Shown: positions 1 to 7,206 of the stretch, piece by piece | Layout of the letters: each line of letters starts with the position of its first letter | How positions within the stretch are numbered: the first letter of the stretch is position 1 | Assembly (NCBI GenBank): GCA_900552285.1 | Contig: URYV01000006.1 | Location: forward strand, 1 to 24,560 | Direction: 5' to 3' | DNA: 24,560 nt | Origin: an uncultured Oscillospiraceae bacterium | Lineage (GTDB): Bacteria; Bacillota; Clostridia; Oscillospirales; Acutalibacteraceae | The notes under the pieces: generated by a model | Told to the model about the DNA's origin: nothing | What the model saw: the letters and a program-made list of their open reading frames with translations, nothing else | The model's database searches: none | Made by a program: the position numbers and the translations under genes

Positions 1-105
1 CATTTTAACACAGGATGTGGGGATTTTTCTCCGCCAAAATCGTGTTCGTATGTGTGCACTATGGTTAAGCAACAGCTGCACAAACCCCGCACGGGAAAAG
101 AATGA

Positions 106-158
106 CAATCCCTCCGTCACGGCTGCGTCGTGCCACCTCCCTTTACACAAGGGAGGCC
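106..158 (+). repeat. Two-hairpin intergenic repeat, copy 1
   Basis: A unit of about 53 bases starts with CAATCCCTCC and ends with AAGGGAGGCC. It holds two small hairpins: CACG/CGTG near 119-131 and CCTCCCTT/AAGGGAGG at about 136-154. A second copy lies inverted at 306-353. From general knowledge, short intergenic repeats with a CTCCCTTTACA-like core are frequent in gut Ruminococcaceae genomes, but I could not search for other copies. Confidence 0.75.
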
Positions 159-305
159 GTACTGAACAATGCCTATTGTTTTTTCTAATGTGGGAAAATA
201 TAAAATCGGTTTTTGTTTGGTTTCGGTGCCCTCATAAAAAATACAAAAACAGGTTTTTGTTTGACCTCGGATTTGGTGTGAAAAATTAAAGGGTTGCGTA
301 ACATA
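159..305. other. Non-coding interior between the inverted repeats
   Basis: This AT-rich stretch of about 147 bases separates the two inverted repeat copies. It contains a small hairpin, AACAAT/ATTGTT at 165-180, followed by Ts. It also has two related 19-base stretches at 208-226 and 252-270, both beginning GGTTTTTGTTTG, 44 bases apart. No credible gene is visible: the open frame across it has no ribosome site and an unnatural composition. It may be the body of a MITE-like element. Confidence 0.4.
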
Positions 306-353
306 GGCTCCCTTGTGTAAAGGGAGCTGTCAGCGCAGCTGACTGAGGGATTG
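306..353 (-). repeat. Two-hairpin intergenic repeat, copy 2 (inverted)
   Basis: Read on the minus strand, this unit starts CAATCCCTCA and ends AAGGGAGCC, matching copy 1 (106-158) over most of its length. It carries the same two hairpins. The first is GTCAG/CTGAC here but CACG/CGTG in copy 1, so the stem is kept although its bases differ. Together the copies form inverted ends about 250 bases apart. Confidence 0.75.
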
Positions 354-435
354 TAGATTTCCGAATAAGCCCTTGATTTATCGCTCTCTGCTGTTTGAGT
401 TGCTTATTCGTGCATCTGATGCTTAAGTAAATTCC

Positions 436-468
436 GCCGCCGAAAATTTAATCTCTTGCGACGGCGGC
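436..468 (+). promoter_or_regulatory. Hairpin upstream of deoB
   Basis: GCCGCCG at 436-442 can pair with CGGCGGC at 462-468 around a 19-base AT-rich loop, ending about 37 bases before the deoB start. No T-run follows, so it is not a plain terminator. It may be a leader structure of the nucleoside operon, but only base pairing supports this. I found no convincing promoter hexamers for the operon. Confidence 0.3.
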
Positions 469-505
469 AGGATTTAATTTTCCGACTGCTTAAGGGGTGA
501 AAATT

Positions 506-1672
506 TTGAAAAGAGTATTTTTGATCGTGCTTGACAGCTTCGGTGCGGGGGAGGCTCCCGACGCCGAGAAATTCGGGGACAAGGGTGCCTCCACCGTTGT
601 TTCGGCAAGCAAATCCGATATGTTCCGGGTGACGGAAATGGGAAAAATGGGGCTTTTCAACATTGACGGAATAGGCTGCGGGACGGCTGTGCAAAGCCCC
701 TCCGCCGCTTATATGAAGCTTTGTGAAAAATCCGTGGGAAAGGACACGACCACGGGTCATTTCGAAATTGCGGGTATTGTCACAAAAACCCCTTTTCCCA
801 CCTTTCCGAAGGGCTTTCCTCCCGAGGTCATAGCCGAATTCGAAAAAAGAACCGGCAGGGGGACGCTGTGCAACAAACCCTATTCGGGAACGCAGGTTAT
901 AAAGGACTTCGGCCGCGAGCATCTTGAAACGGGCAAGCTTATTGTCTATACCTCGGCCGACAGCGTTTTCCAAATCGCCGCCCACGAGCGCCTTGTTCCG
1001 CCCGAAAAGCTTTATGAATACTGCCGAATCGCCAGAGAAATTCTTGTGGGAAAATACGCCGTGGGCAGGGTCATCGCCCGCCCCTTTGTCGGGGAATATC
1101 CCGATTTTGAGCGCACCCCGAACCGACACGATTTTTCCCTTGTTCCTCCCGAAAAAACCATGCTCGACCGAGTTAAAGAGGCGGGCAAAAGCGTTATTGC
1201 GGTGGGAAAGATAGGCGACATTTTCGCCCACACAGGCACGACCGAGGAAATTCCCACAAAGGGCAATGCCGACGGAATGGCAAAAACTTTGCTGCTTGCC
1301 GAAAGGGAGTTTGAGGGGCTTTGTTTCACCAACCTTGTGGATTTTGATATGCTTTACGGCCACAGGAGAAATCCCGACGGTTATGCCGCGGCGCTGACCG
1401 AATTCGACGGCTGGCTTTTCAATTTTCTTCCCTTTCTTAAAGAAGAGGACATTCTCATGATAACCGCCGACCACGGCTGCGACCCCGCAAAGACCGACAC
1501 CACCGACCACACGAGGGAATATATCCCGCTGCTTGTTTACGGCAAGGGAATAAAACCCCAAAATCTTCACGTCAGAAACGGCTTTTCCGACATCGGAGCC
1601 ACCGTTTGCGAATATCTCGGTGCCGATTTGCCCAAAAACGGAACGAGCTTTTTAAAGGAGATAATGAAATGA
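506..1672 (+). CDS. deoB: Phosphopentomutase
   Basis: This enzyme interconverts (deoxy)ribose 1-phosphate and 5-phosphate in the cytoplasm, feeding nucleoside sugars into the pentose phosphate pathway. Alkaline-phosphatase-superfamily motifs are visible: VLDSFGAGEAPDA at the N-terminus with the metal-binding Asp, KDTTTGHFE around residue 80 with the catalytic Thr, DMLYGHRRN, and ADHGCDP plus TDHTREYIP near the C-terminus. The length of about 388 residues is normal for the family. I chose TTG at 506 because AAGGGG at 492-497 lies 8 bases upstream and the protein then begins MKRVFLIVLDSFG as in relatives. GTG at 497 is in frame but falls on the ribosome site. The gene overlaps cdd by 4 bases (ATGA), so the two are translationally coupled. 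Confidence 0.95.
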   Translation: MKRVFLIVLDSFGAGEAPDAEKFGDKGASTVVSASKSDMFRVTEMGKMGLFNIDGIGCGTAVQSPSAAYMKLCEKSVGKDTTTGHFEIAGIVTKTPFPTFPKGFPPEVIAEFEKRTGRGTLCNKPYSGTQVIKDFGREHLETGKLIVYTSADSVFQIAAHERLVPPEKLYEYCRIAREILVGKYAVGRVIARPFVGEYPDFERTPNRHDFSLVPPEKTMLDRVKEAGKSVIAVGKIGDIFAHTGTTEEIPTKGNADGMAKTLLLAEREFEGLCFTNLVDFDMLYGHRRNPDGYAAALTEFDGWLFNFLPFLKEEDILMITADHGCDPAKTDTTDHTREYIPLLVYGKGIKPQNLHVRNGFSDIGATVCEYLGADLPKNGTSFLKEIMK

Positions 1673-2061
1673 AGGAACAGGAGCTTATAAACGCGGCCGA
1701 GCGCGCTATGAAAAAATCCTACGCCCCCTATTCTCATTTTAACGTGGGCGCCGCTCTGCTTTGCAAGGACGGCAAGCTTTATCTCGGAGCAAATGTGGAA
1801 AATTCGTCATTTTCTCTTTGCTGCTGCGCCGAGCGAAACGCCTTTTTCCGCGCCGTAAACGACGGAGAGCGGGAGTTTGAGGCCATTGCCATTGTGGGCG
1901 GAAAAAATCACAGCATAGAAAAGCTTTGCCCGCCCTGCGGTGCCTGCCGCCAGGTCATGATCGAATTCTGCAAGCCGAATTTTGAAATTATTCTCACCGA
2001 CGGCAGCAAAATCAAAACCTTTAAGCTTGAGGATGTAATGCCCCTCGGCTTTTCCCTTTAA
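1669..2061 (+). CDS. cdd: Cytidine deaminase
   Basis: The product deaminates cytidine and deoxycytidine to uridine and deoxyuridine in pyrimidine salvage. At 130 residues it fits the small, tetrameric, zinc-dependent class. Visible motifs are SYAPYSHFNVGAAL at the N-terminus, NVENSS for the substrate, CAERNAF with the first zinc Cys and the proton-shuttle Glu, and PCGACRQ with the other two zinc Cys. Three consecutive Cys (SLCCCAER) precede the Glu, slightly unusual. AAAGGAG lies just upstream of ATG 1669, inside the end of deoB. The product uridine is the substrate of the phosphorylase encoded 12 bases downstream. Confidence 0.96.
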   Translation: MKEQELINAAERAMKKSYAPYSHFNVGAALLCKDGKLYLGANVENSSFSLCCCAERNAFFRAVNDGEREFEAIAIVGGKNHSIEKLCPPCGACRQVMIEFCKPNFEIILTDGSKIKTFKLEDVMPLGFSL

Positions 2062-2073
2062 AGAGGTGACGCT

Positions 2074-3357
2074 ATGAGAATGTATGACATCATAACCGAC
2101 AAAAAGCGGGGAAATGAGCTTTCGAAGGAGCAAATTTCCTTCTTTGTGAGCGGCTGTACGTCGGGGGAAATTCCCGATTATCAGACGTCGGCCCTGCTTA
2201 TGGCGATTTATTTTAACGGCATGAGCGAAGCTGAGACCGCCACGCTCACCGAATGTATGGCAAACTCGGGGGACAAAATCGATTTGTCGGTTTTCGGAAA
2301 CCTTTCCTGCGACAAGCACAGCACCGGCGGGGTGGGGGACAAAACCACCCTTGTCGTCGCGCCGATAGTGGCCTGCTGCGGCGGGGTGGTGGCCAAAATG
2401 TCGGGTAAGGGGCTGGGTCACACCGGCGGAACTATCGACAAGCTTGAAAGCATTCGCGGCTATAATTCCTCTCTTTCGGAGGATGAATTTTTAAAGCAGG
2501 CAAAGGGAATCGGAGTTGCCGTCATAGGACAGACGGGGCAGCTCACCCCCGCCGACAAAAAACTCTATGCCCTTCGTGACGTGACCGCCACGGTGGACAG
2601 CATTCCTCTCATCGCCTCAAGCGTCATGTGCAAAAAGCTTGCGGCAGGGGCAAAAAATATCGTACTCGACGTCAAGGTCGGCAGCGGAGCCTTTATGAAA
2701 ACCCCCGAAGAGGGGAGAAGGCTTGCCGAAACCTGCGTTAAAATCGGCAAGGCTCACGGCCGAAACACCGCCGCCCTTATAACCGACATGGACGCACCCC
2801 TCGGATACACGGTGGGAAACGCCCTTGAGGTCATGGAGGCCGTCGAGGTGCTTAAAAATCTCCGCCACGGGGAGTTTGAGGACATATGCGTGGCTCTTTC
2901 GGCCAATATGCTCTCTCTTTGCAAAAACATTTCCGAGCAGGAGGGCGAAAGGCTCGCAAGGGAGGCTCTTTCCTCGGGCAGGGCCTATGAAAAATTTAAG
3001 CAATGGACGGCGGCTCAGGGGGGAGATCTTTCCTCCCTCAAAAAGGCAAAATACCGCTTTGAGGTAAAGTCGGAAAAAGAGGGATACATCGTCTCGTCAA
3101 ATGCCGAAAAAATCGGTCTTTGCGCCGCTGCTCTCGGAGCGGGAAGGGCGAAAAAGGACGACAAAATAGACTTCGGAGCGGGAATTGAAATTGTCAAAAA
3201 CGTTGGGGATTTCGTGAGAAAAGGCGACACCGTCGCTCTGCTTTATGCCTCCGACGAATCGCTGTTTCCCTCTGCAGAGAGGGTATATTCCGAGGCGCTT
3301 TGCTTCGGAGAAAGTGCCCCGAAAAAGAAACCTCACATTTATTTCACCGTTAAATAG
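2074..3357 (+). CDS. pdp: Pyrimidine-nucleoside phosphorylase
   Basis: It cleaves uridine, deoxyuridine or thymidine with phosphate to give the base and (deoxy)ribose 1-phosphate, the substrate of DeoB. The 427-residue length is typical. Clear family signatures are MYDIITDKKRG at the start, KHSTGGVGDK around residue 80 for phosphate binding, and the thymidine/pyrimidine phosphorylase signature SGKGLGHTGGTIDKLES near residue 108. A C-terminal small beta domain contains LGAGRAKKDDKIDFGAGI. The ribosome site AGAGGTG precedes ATG 2074. Distinguishing pdp from deoA (thymidine phosphorylase) needs a phylogeny; Firmicutes usually carry the broad-specificity form. With cdd and deoB it forms a complete short route from cytidine to ribose 5-phosphate. 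Confidence 0.93.
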   Translation: MRMYDIITDKKRGNELSKEQISFFVSGCTSGEIPDYQTSALLMAIYFNGMSEAETATLTECMANSGDKIDLSVFGNLSCDKHSTGGVGDKTTLVVAPIVACCGGVVAKMSGKGLGHTGGTIDKLESIRGYNSSLSEDEFLKQAKGIGVAVIGQTGQLTPADKKLYALRDVTATVDSIPLIASSVMCKKLAAGAKNIVLDVKVGSGAFMKTPEEGRRLAETCVKIGKAHGRNTAALITDMDAPLGYTVGNALEVMEAVEVLKNLRHGEFEDICVALSANMLSLCKNISEQEGERLAREALSSGRAYEKFKQWTAAQGGDLSSLKKAKYRFEVKSEKEGYIVSSNAEKIGLCAAALGAGRAKKDDKIDFGAGIEIVKNVGDFVRKGDTVALLYASDESLFPSAERVYSEALCFGESAPKKKPHIYFTVK

Positions 3358-3366
3358 GAGAGCGCA

Positions 3367-4629
3367 ATGGAGCAAAAAACAAAAGCCGACCGAAATTTCG
3401 GCGGCCATTTCATAAGCGGATTTTTCAAATGGGCTGCCGTGGCGCTGGTTGTCGGCGCTGTGGGCGGCGTTGTGGGAACGCTTTTTTACAGCCTTGTAAA
3501 CGGTGCGGCGGATTTCAGGGCGAGATACCCCTTTATGCTTTATTTTCTGCCGCTTTTCGGTCTGCTCATCGCACATCTTTACCGCATAAACGGCATGAGC
3601 GACAACGGCGGAACCAATCAGGTCATAAGCTCGGTCAGGGATAAAAATCACCCGCCGGTGGTCATTGCGCCGCTGATTTTTGTGTCGACGGCGCTGACAA
3701 ATCTCGGCGGCGGCTCGGCCGGCAGAGAGGGCGCGTCGCTGCAGCTCGGCGGAAGTATCGGCTCGGCGGTGGGAAAGCTTTTTCGGTTTGACGAAAAGGA
3801 CATGAGCGTCGTCGTCATGTGCGGCATGAGCAGCGTTTTTTCGGCGGTTTTCGGCACTCCGCTGACCGCCGCCGTTTTCACCCTCGAGGTAATAAGCGTC
3901 GGGCAGATATATTATGCCTCGCTTTTGCCCTGTCTCGGGTCGTCGCTTGCCGCCTACGGAATTTCGATTTCTCTCGGCGCCGTGCCCGAGCGGTTTTACG
4001 GCGTGAAAGTCGCCGATTTTAACCTGCCGTCGGTTTTAAGAGTCGCTTTGCTCGGCGTGCTCTGCGCGCTGCTCAGCATGGTTTTCTGCATTGTTATGAA
4101 ACGGTCGTCAAAGCTGATAAAAAGCTTTATAAAAAACGTCTATGTCCGTATTCTTGCGGGCTCGGCCGCCGTCATTTTGCTGACCCTTATTTGCGGTTCG
4201 CAAAAGTATAACGGAACCGGCATGAGCCTTGTGGAATCGGCCGTCATGCACGGAAATGCGCAGCCTTGGGACTTTGCGCTCAAGCTTTTGTTCACGGCGA
4301 TTTCTCTCGGCGTCGGTTTTCGCGGAGGCGAGATTGTGCCGGCCTTTGCCGTGGGAGCAACCTTCGGCTGCGTTTTCGGCGGTTTTTTGGGGCTTGACCC
4401 CGGCTTTGCCGCCGCCGTCGGCCTTATCGCCACCTTCTGCGGCGCCGTAAACTGCCCCATCGCTTCAATTTTTTTAAGCGTCGAGCTTTTCGGGGGAGAG
4501 GGAATTCTCTTTTTCGCCCTTGCCTGCGCCGTAAGCTTTATGCTTTCGGGGTATTACGGCCTTTACAGCAGCCAGAAAATTGTTTATTCCAAGCTGACCG
4601 CGCGTTTTATCGACCGCACCGCCAAATGA
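3367..4629 (+). CDS. CLC-family anion channel/antiporter
   Basis: This is a polytopic membrane protein of the voltage-gated chloride channel superfamily, 420 residues with about ten hydrophobic segments. Family signs are the GGSAGREGASLQLGG stretch with the gating Glu, the CGMSSVFSAVFGTPLTAAVFTLEV segment split around residues 150-175, GGEIVPAFAVGA, and a conserved C-terminal ATFCGAVNCPIASIFLSVEL. The usual GREGP reads GREGA here and the usual GSGIPE region reads GMSDNGG, so ion specificity is uncertain. Some GREG-variant CLCs are fluoride/proton antiporters. There are no CBS domains. It starts 9 bases after pdp behind GGAGAG and is probably co-transcribed, although a link to nucleoside salvage is not obvious. 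Confidence 0.9.
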   Translation: MEQKTKADRNFGGHFISGFFKWAAVALVVGAVGGVVGTLFYSLVNGAADFRARYPFMLYFLPLFGLLIAHLYRINGMSDNGGTNQVISSVRDKNHPPVVIAPLIFVSTALTNLGGGSAGREGASLQLGGSIGSAVGKLFRFDEKDMSVVVMCGMSSVFSAVFGTPLTAAVFTLEVISVGQIYYASLLPCLGSSLAAYGISISLGAVPERFYGVKVADFNLPSVLRVALLGVLCALLSMVFCIVMKRSSKLIKSFIKNVYVRILAGSAAVILLTLICGSQKYNGTGMSLVESAVMHGNAQPWDFALKLLFTAISLGVGFRGGEIVPAFAVGATFGCVFGGFLGLDPGFAAAVGLIATFCGAVNCPIASIFLSVELFGGEGILFFALACAVSFMLSGYYGLYSSQKIVYSKLTARFIDRTAK

Positions 4630-4663
4630 TTTTGCCCGCAAAAGCGGATTTTGACTTTATTTT

Positions 4664-4700
4664 ACACTCTTTCACTTCGGGTTGTGAAAGAGTGTTTTTT
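4664..4700 (+). terminator. Intrinsic terminator of the deoB-cdd-pdp-CLC operon
   Basis: A perfect 12-base stem ACACTCTTTCAC (4664-4675) pairs with GTGAAAGAGTGT (4684-4695) around an 8-base loop and runs directly into six Ts. It lies 35 bases after the CLC stop codon. Confidence 0.93.
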
Positions 4701-4734
4701 GTTGGAGATATATCGAAAAAATGAATTTTTGCGG

Positions 4735-4763
4735 TTGACGTATAAATATTTTTGTGATATTAT
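4735..4763 (+). promoter_or_regulatory. Sigma-A-type promoter of the phosphoesterase gene
   Basis: TTGACG (4735-4740), a 17-base AT-rich spacer and TATTAT (4758-4763) form a near-consensus housekeeping promoter. The start of transcription would be near 4770, giving a leader of about 120 bases before ATG 4891. Confidence 0.85.
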
Positions 4764-4778
4764 TCTATTGTATGTAAA

Positions 4779-4809
4779 GGTACTGTTTCCAAAGTGCAAA
4801 AACGGTACC
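4779..4809 (+). promoter_or_regulatory. 5' leader hairpin
   Basis: GGTACTGTTT (4779-4788) pairs with AAACGGTACC (4800-4809) over ten bases with a single U-G pair, around an 11-base loop. It begins about 9 bases into the predicted transcript. The position suggests a 5' mRNA-stabilising or regulatory stem. Confidence 0.55.
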
Positions 4810-4890
4810 GCTTTGAGTTTGGGGCCGCATACGGCGGGCGGTTTGTCCCGATTTTTGCGGCTTGCTTTCCCGATGTAAAGGAGAATTGAA

Positions 4891-7065
4891 ATGAAAGTGT
4901 TTAAAAAGCCCCTTTGCGCGATTCTTTCGGCGGCCGTGACTGCTTCGGCGGTCTGTTCCGGCATGATTTTTGCCTCGGCCGCGACCACCGACCCGAGAGA
5001 CCGATACAGCGGAACTCCCGATTCGGTCACCATTCCCGCTCTTGAGGAGTCAAAGCAGTCGAGCGTTTACTACGGAGACGTCGACTTTTCCTCCTCCGTT
5101 ACGGCGGTTGACGCTCTGCTCACACTTCAGAATTCGGTGGGCAAGGTCGGCTTTTCGGCCACCGTTTCCGACCGAGCAAATGTCGACGGTTCGAAGGACG
5201 AAAACGGAAACGCCACCGTCACCCCCACCGACGCCCTTTATATTCTCGGCAAGGCCGTAAAAAAGGACATCGATTTCCCGGCCGAAAAGGCGGTTGTGGA
5301 GCAGGCCCTCAACATGAAGGTCAAGCTTAAATGCCACGAGGACGGAACCTTCACCGTGCTTCAGGTTTCGGATTTTCAGGACAACTGCAACGCCAACGAA
5401 ACCATAAAGGACGGCACCATGCAGCGCTTTAACGCCATGGTCGACGCCGCGAATCCCGACCTTGTCATCATCACCGGCGACCAGATTTGGCCGAATCCCC
5501 TGACCGACGAAAAGGACTTTATCCGCTATGTGGACAAGATGGTGGAAAAGCTTGAAAAAGAGGGCATTGCCTGGGCTGTGGTCTACGGCAACCACGACAA
5601 CGACCAGGGCGCTCACGACGCAGTTCGCACCGACGTGAGAAAGTGGCGTCAGCAGGAAATTTACGAAAGCTATGCCCATTGTGTGGGAACGGCCGGTCCC
5701 GACGGCGTTTTCGGAATAGGAAACTATGTCATTCCCATTCTCACAAACGACGAGTCCTCCATTGCCTTTAACGTTTGGGGTCTCGATACCGGCGATTATA
5801 ACGAGCTGCTCGACACCTCGGTTTATAAGTTCAAGGATCAGCAGTATATAGACGACGGATATTACACTCCCGTCGACGGACACAGAAACAGCACCTATGA
5901 CTTTGTAAAATACGATCAGCAGCTTTGGTACTACAACACCTCCACCATTATGGAAAACTATAACGGCGCCAAAATCCCCGCCATTATGTTCGGCCATGTC
6001 TGCCTGCCGGAATTTATAGATGTCTATGAAAACCGCGACAACCCCGACGTTAAATTCACCGGAGTCAACAAGGAGGGCTGTTCCTGCGGACCGGTCAACT
6101 CCCATATGTTCGACACCATGAAGCAGCGCGGCGACGTCACCGGCTTCTACGTCGGTCACGACCACATCAACAATTCCTCGGGATATTGGCAGGGAATAGA
6201 GCTTGCTTTTGACGGAGCTCTCACCACCGATATGTACGGCAGCTATAACACAAATCTCCCCAGCCCCGAGACCCAGGGAGGCCGTATCTTCACCATAAAG
6301 CAGGGTGAAAACGGCTCGGTTGCCACCGTTTCCAACGAGTGGGTTTCCTATGACAGCGTAAAAACCACCGAAAAGGGCGAAAAGACCGAGAGCATCGGCG
6401 ACGCTCCCTTTGCGGGACAGATAATCGACCTTGAAAGCGGCAAACTGCCCGCAAACCGCGTCAAGGGCTTAGACGGACAGCCCTTCGACGTTGACGCAAA
6501 AACTCCCGCCGTGCTGTCAATTGCAAGCGGAAAGGGCTTCAGAGCCTCCGACGCTTTGGCGGTTCTCAAAAACGGAAACGTCAAGAATTTCGACAGCATA
6601 GGACGTATCGACAACTCCAGCATCGGTATCTCCCTCGACACCCCCACAAATGTTGGAAGCAACAAATATCTCCGCGTTTGGGTGGATCTGACGGGCGTTG
6701 ATTTCCGCAAGGCAAACTTCGGCCTCATCGGACAGGACGGAACCGTCTATACCACCGACTATAAGGACGGCGTCGAGCCTCCTTTCTACTATCTGCCCGA
6801 CGGCGAAACCCAGTGGAGAAAGCTTTATCACGGCGGAGACGGCTGCTTCGGAGCGGCTCAGGGCTCAAGCGTCAAGAACTACAAGGGCTTCCTCGCGTTC
6901 CCCATTGAGGATTTCACAAGTGCCTCAAACACCTCCTCCGGCCCCGCATCCTCGGTGACCGTAAAAGAAGTTTTCTTCTATTTCGACTTCACGGACCTTT
7001 CCATGCAGGGCAGCACCTTCTATCTCGACGAGATGGGAATGGTGCCCGAGTATTGGGTGTTTTAA
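4891..7065 (+). CDS. Secreted dockerin-bearing metallophosphoesterase, paralog 1
   Basis: The predicted 724-residue protein is exported. Residues 1-30 form a Sec signal peptide with a cleavage-like ASA/AT end. Residues about 62-126 resemble a type I dockerin: the loop GDVDFSSSVTAVDALLTLQ and a second, slightly expanded loop starting NVDGSKDENGN. Residues about 150-430 carry calcineurin-like phosphoesterase motifs: SDFQDN (D161, Q163), ITGD near 194-197, YGNHDND (N234, H235) and GHDHIN. The first motif has Gln where DxH is common. The last 180 residues look beta-rich and may bind carbohydrate. AAAGGAG lies 8 bases before the ATG. The substrate is unknown. Dockerins normally anchor proteins to cohesins, so attachment to a cell-surface or cellulosome-like scaffold is inferred. 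A close paralog follows at 7207. Confidence 0.85.
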   Translation: MKVFKKPLCAILSAAVTASAVCSGMIFASAATTDPRDRYSGTPDSVTIPALEESKQSSVYYGDVDFSSSVTAVDALLTLQNSVGKVGFSATVSDRANVDGSKDENGNATVTPTDALYILGKAVKKDIDFPAEKAVVEQALNMKVKLKCHEDGTFTVLQVSDFQDNCNANETIKDGTMQRFNAMVDAANPDLVIITGDQIWPNPLTDEKDFIRYVDKMVEKLEKEGIAWAVVYGNHDNDQGAHDAVRTDVRKWRQQEIYESYAHCVGTAGPDGVFGIGNYVIPILTNDESSIAFNVWGLDTGDYNELLDTSVYKFKDQQYIDDGYYTPVDGHRNSTYDFVKYDQQLWYYNTSTIMENYNGAKIPAIMFGHVCLPEFIDVYENRDNPDVKFTGVNKEGCSCGPVNSHMFDTMKQRGDVTGFYVGHDHINNSSGYWQGIELAFDGALTTDMYGSYNTNLPSPETQGGRIFTIKQGENGSVATVSNEWVSYDSVKTTEKGEKTESIGDAPFAGQIIDLESGKLPANRVKGLDGQPFDVDAKTPAVLSIASGKGFRASDALAVLKNGNVKNFDSIGRIDNSSIGISLDTPTNVGSNKYLRVWVDLTGVDFRKANFGLIGQDGTVYTTDYKDGVEPPFYYLPDGETQWRKLYHGGDGCFGAAQGSSVKNYKGFLAFPIEDFTSASNTSSGPASSVTVKEVFFYFDFTDLSMQGSTFYLDEMGMVPEYWVF

Positions 7066-7089
7066 ATCTCCAATCAAGGAGTTCAAGGT

Positions 7090-7171
7090 TAAAAATCGGC
7101 TTTTTGCGGCTTTGTCCGAAAAAGGCCGTCAACAGACGGCGGCCGCGTGCGGCGCACCGACTGCCGCCTGT
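7090..7171 (+). other. Structured spacer between the two phosphoesterase genes
   Basis: The 141-base gap holds two hairpins. One is imperfect, CGGC-TTTTT-CGG pairing with CCG-AAAAA-GCCG in about 7097-7128. The other is ACAGACGGCGG (7132-7142) with CTGCCGCCTGT (7161-7171), 11 pairs with one mismatch and one G-T pair. Neither runs into a T-tract and I see no clear promoter, so read-through from the first gene with RNA processing between the two is plausible. Confidence 0.45.
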
Positions 7172-7206
7172 CATAAAACAGCATTATTAAAAAAGGAGAT
7201 TTAACA

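Noticed and set aside
17..289. Open frame of 90 codons on the plus strand
   Set aside because: It runs through the hairpin repeat and AT-rich spacer, has no ribosome site and shows no family-like pattern.
354..505. Purine or other riboswitch ahead of deoB
   Set aside because: Only a simple 7-base stem is seen; no conserved riboswitch core could be recognised.
404..1570. Long minus-strand frame over deoB (and similar ones over cdd, pdp and both phosphoesterases)
   Set aside because: These are shadows of GC-rich third positions in well-identified genes and carry no motifs.
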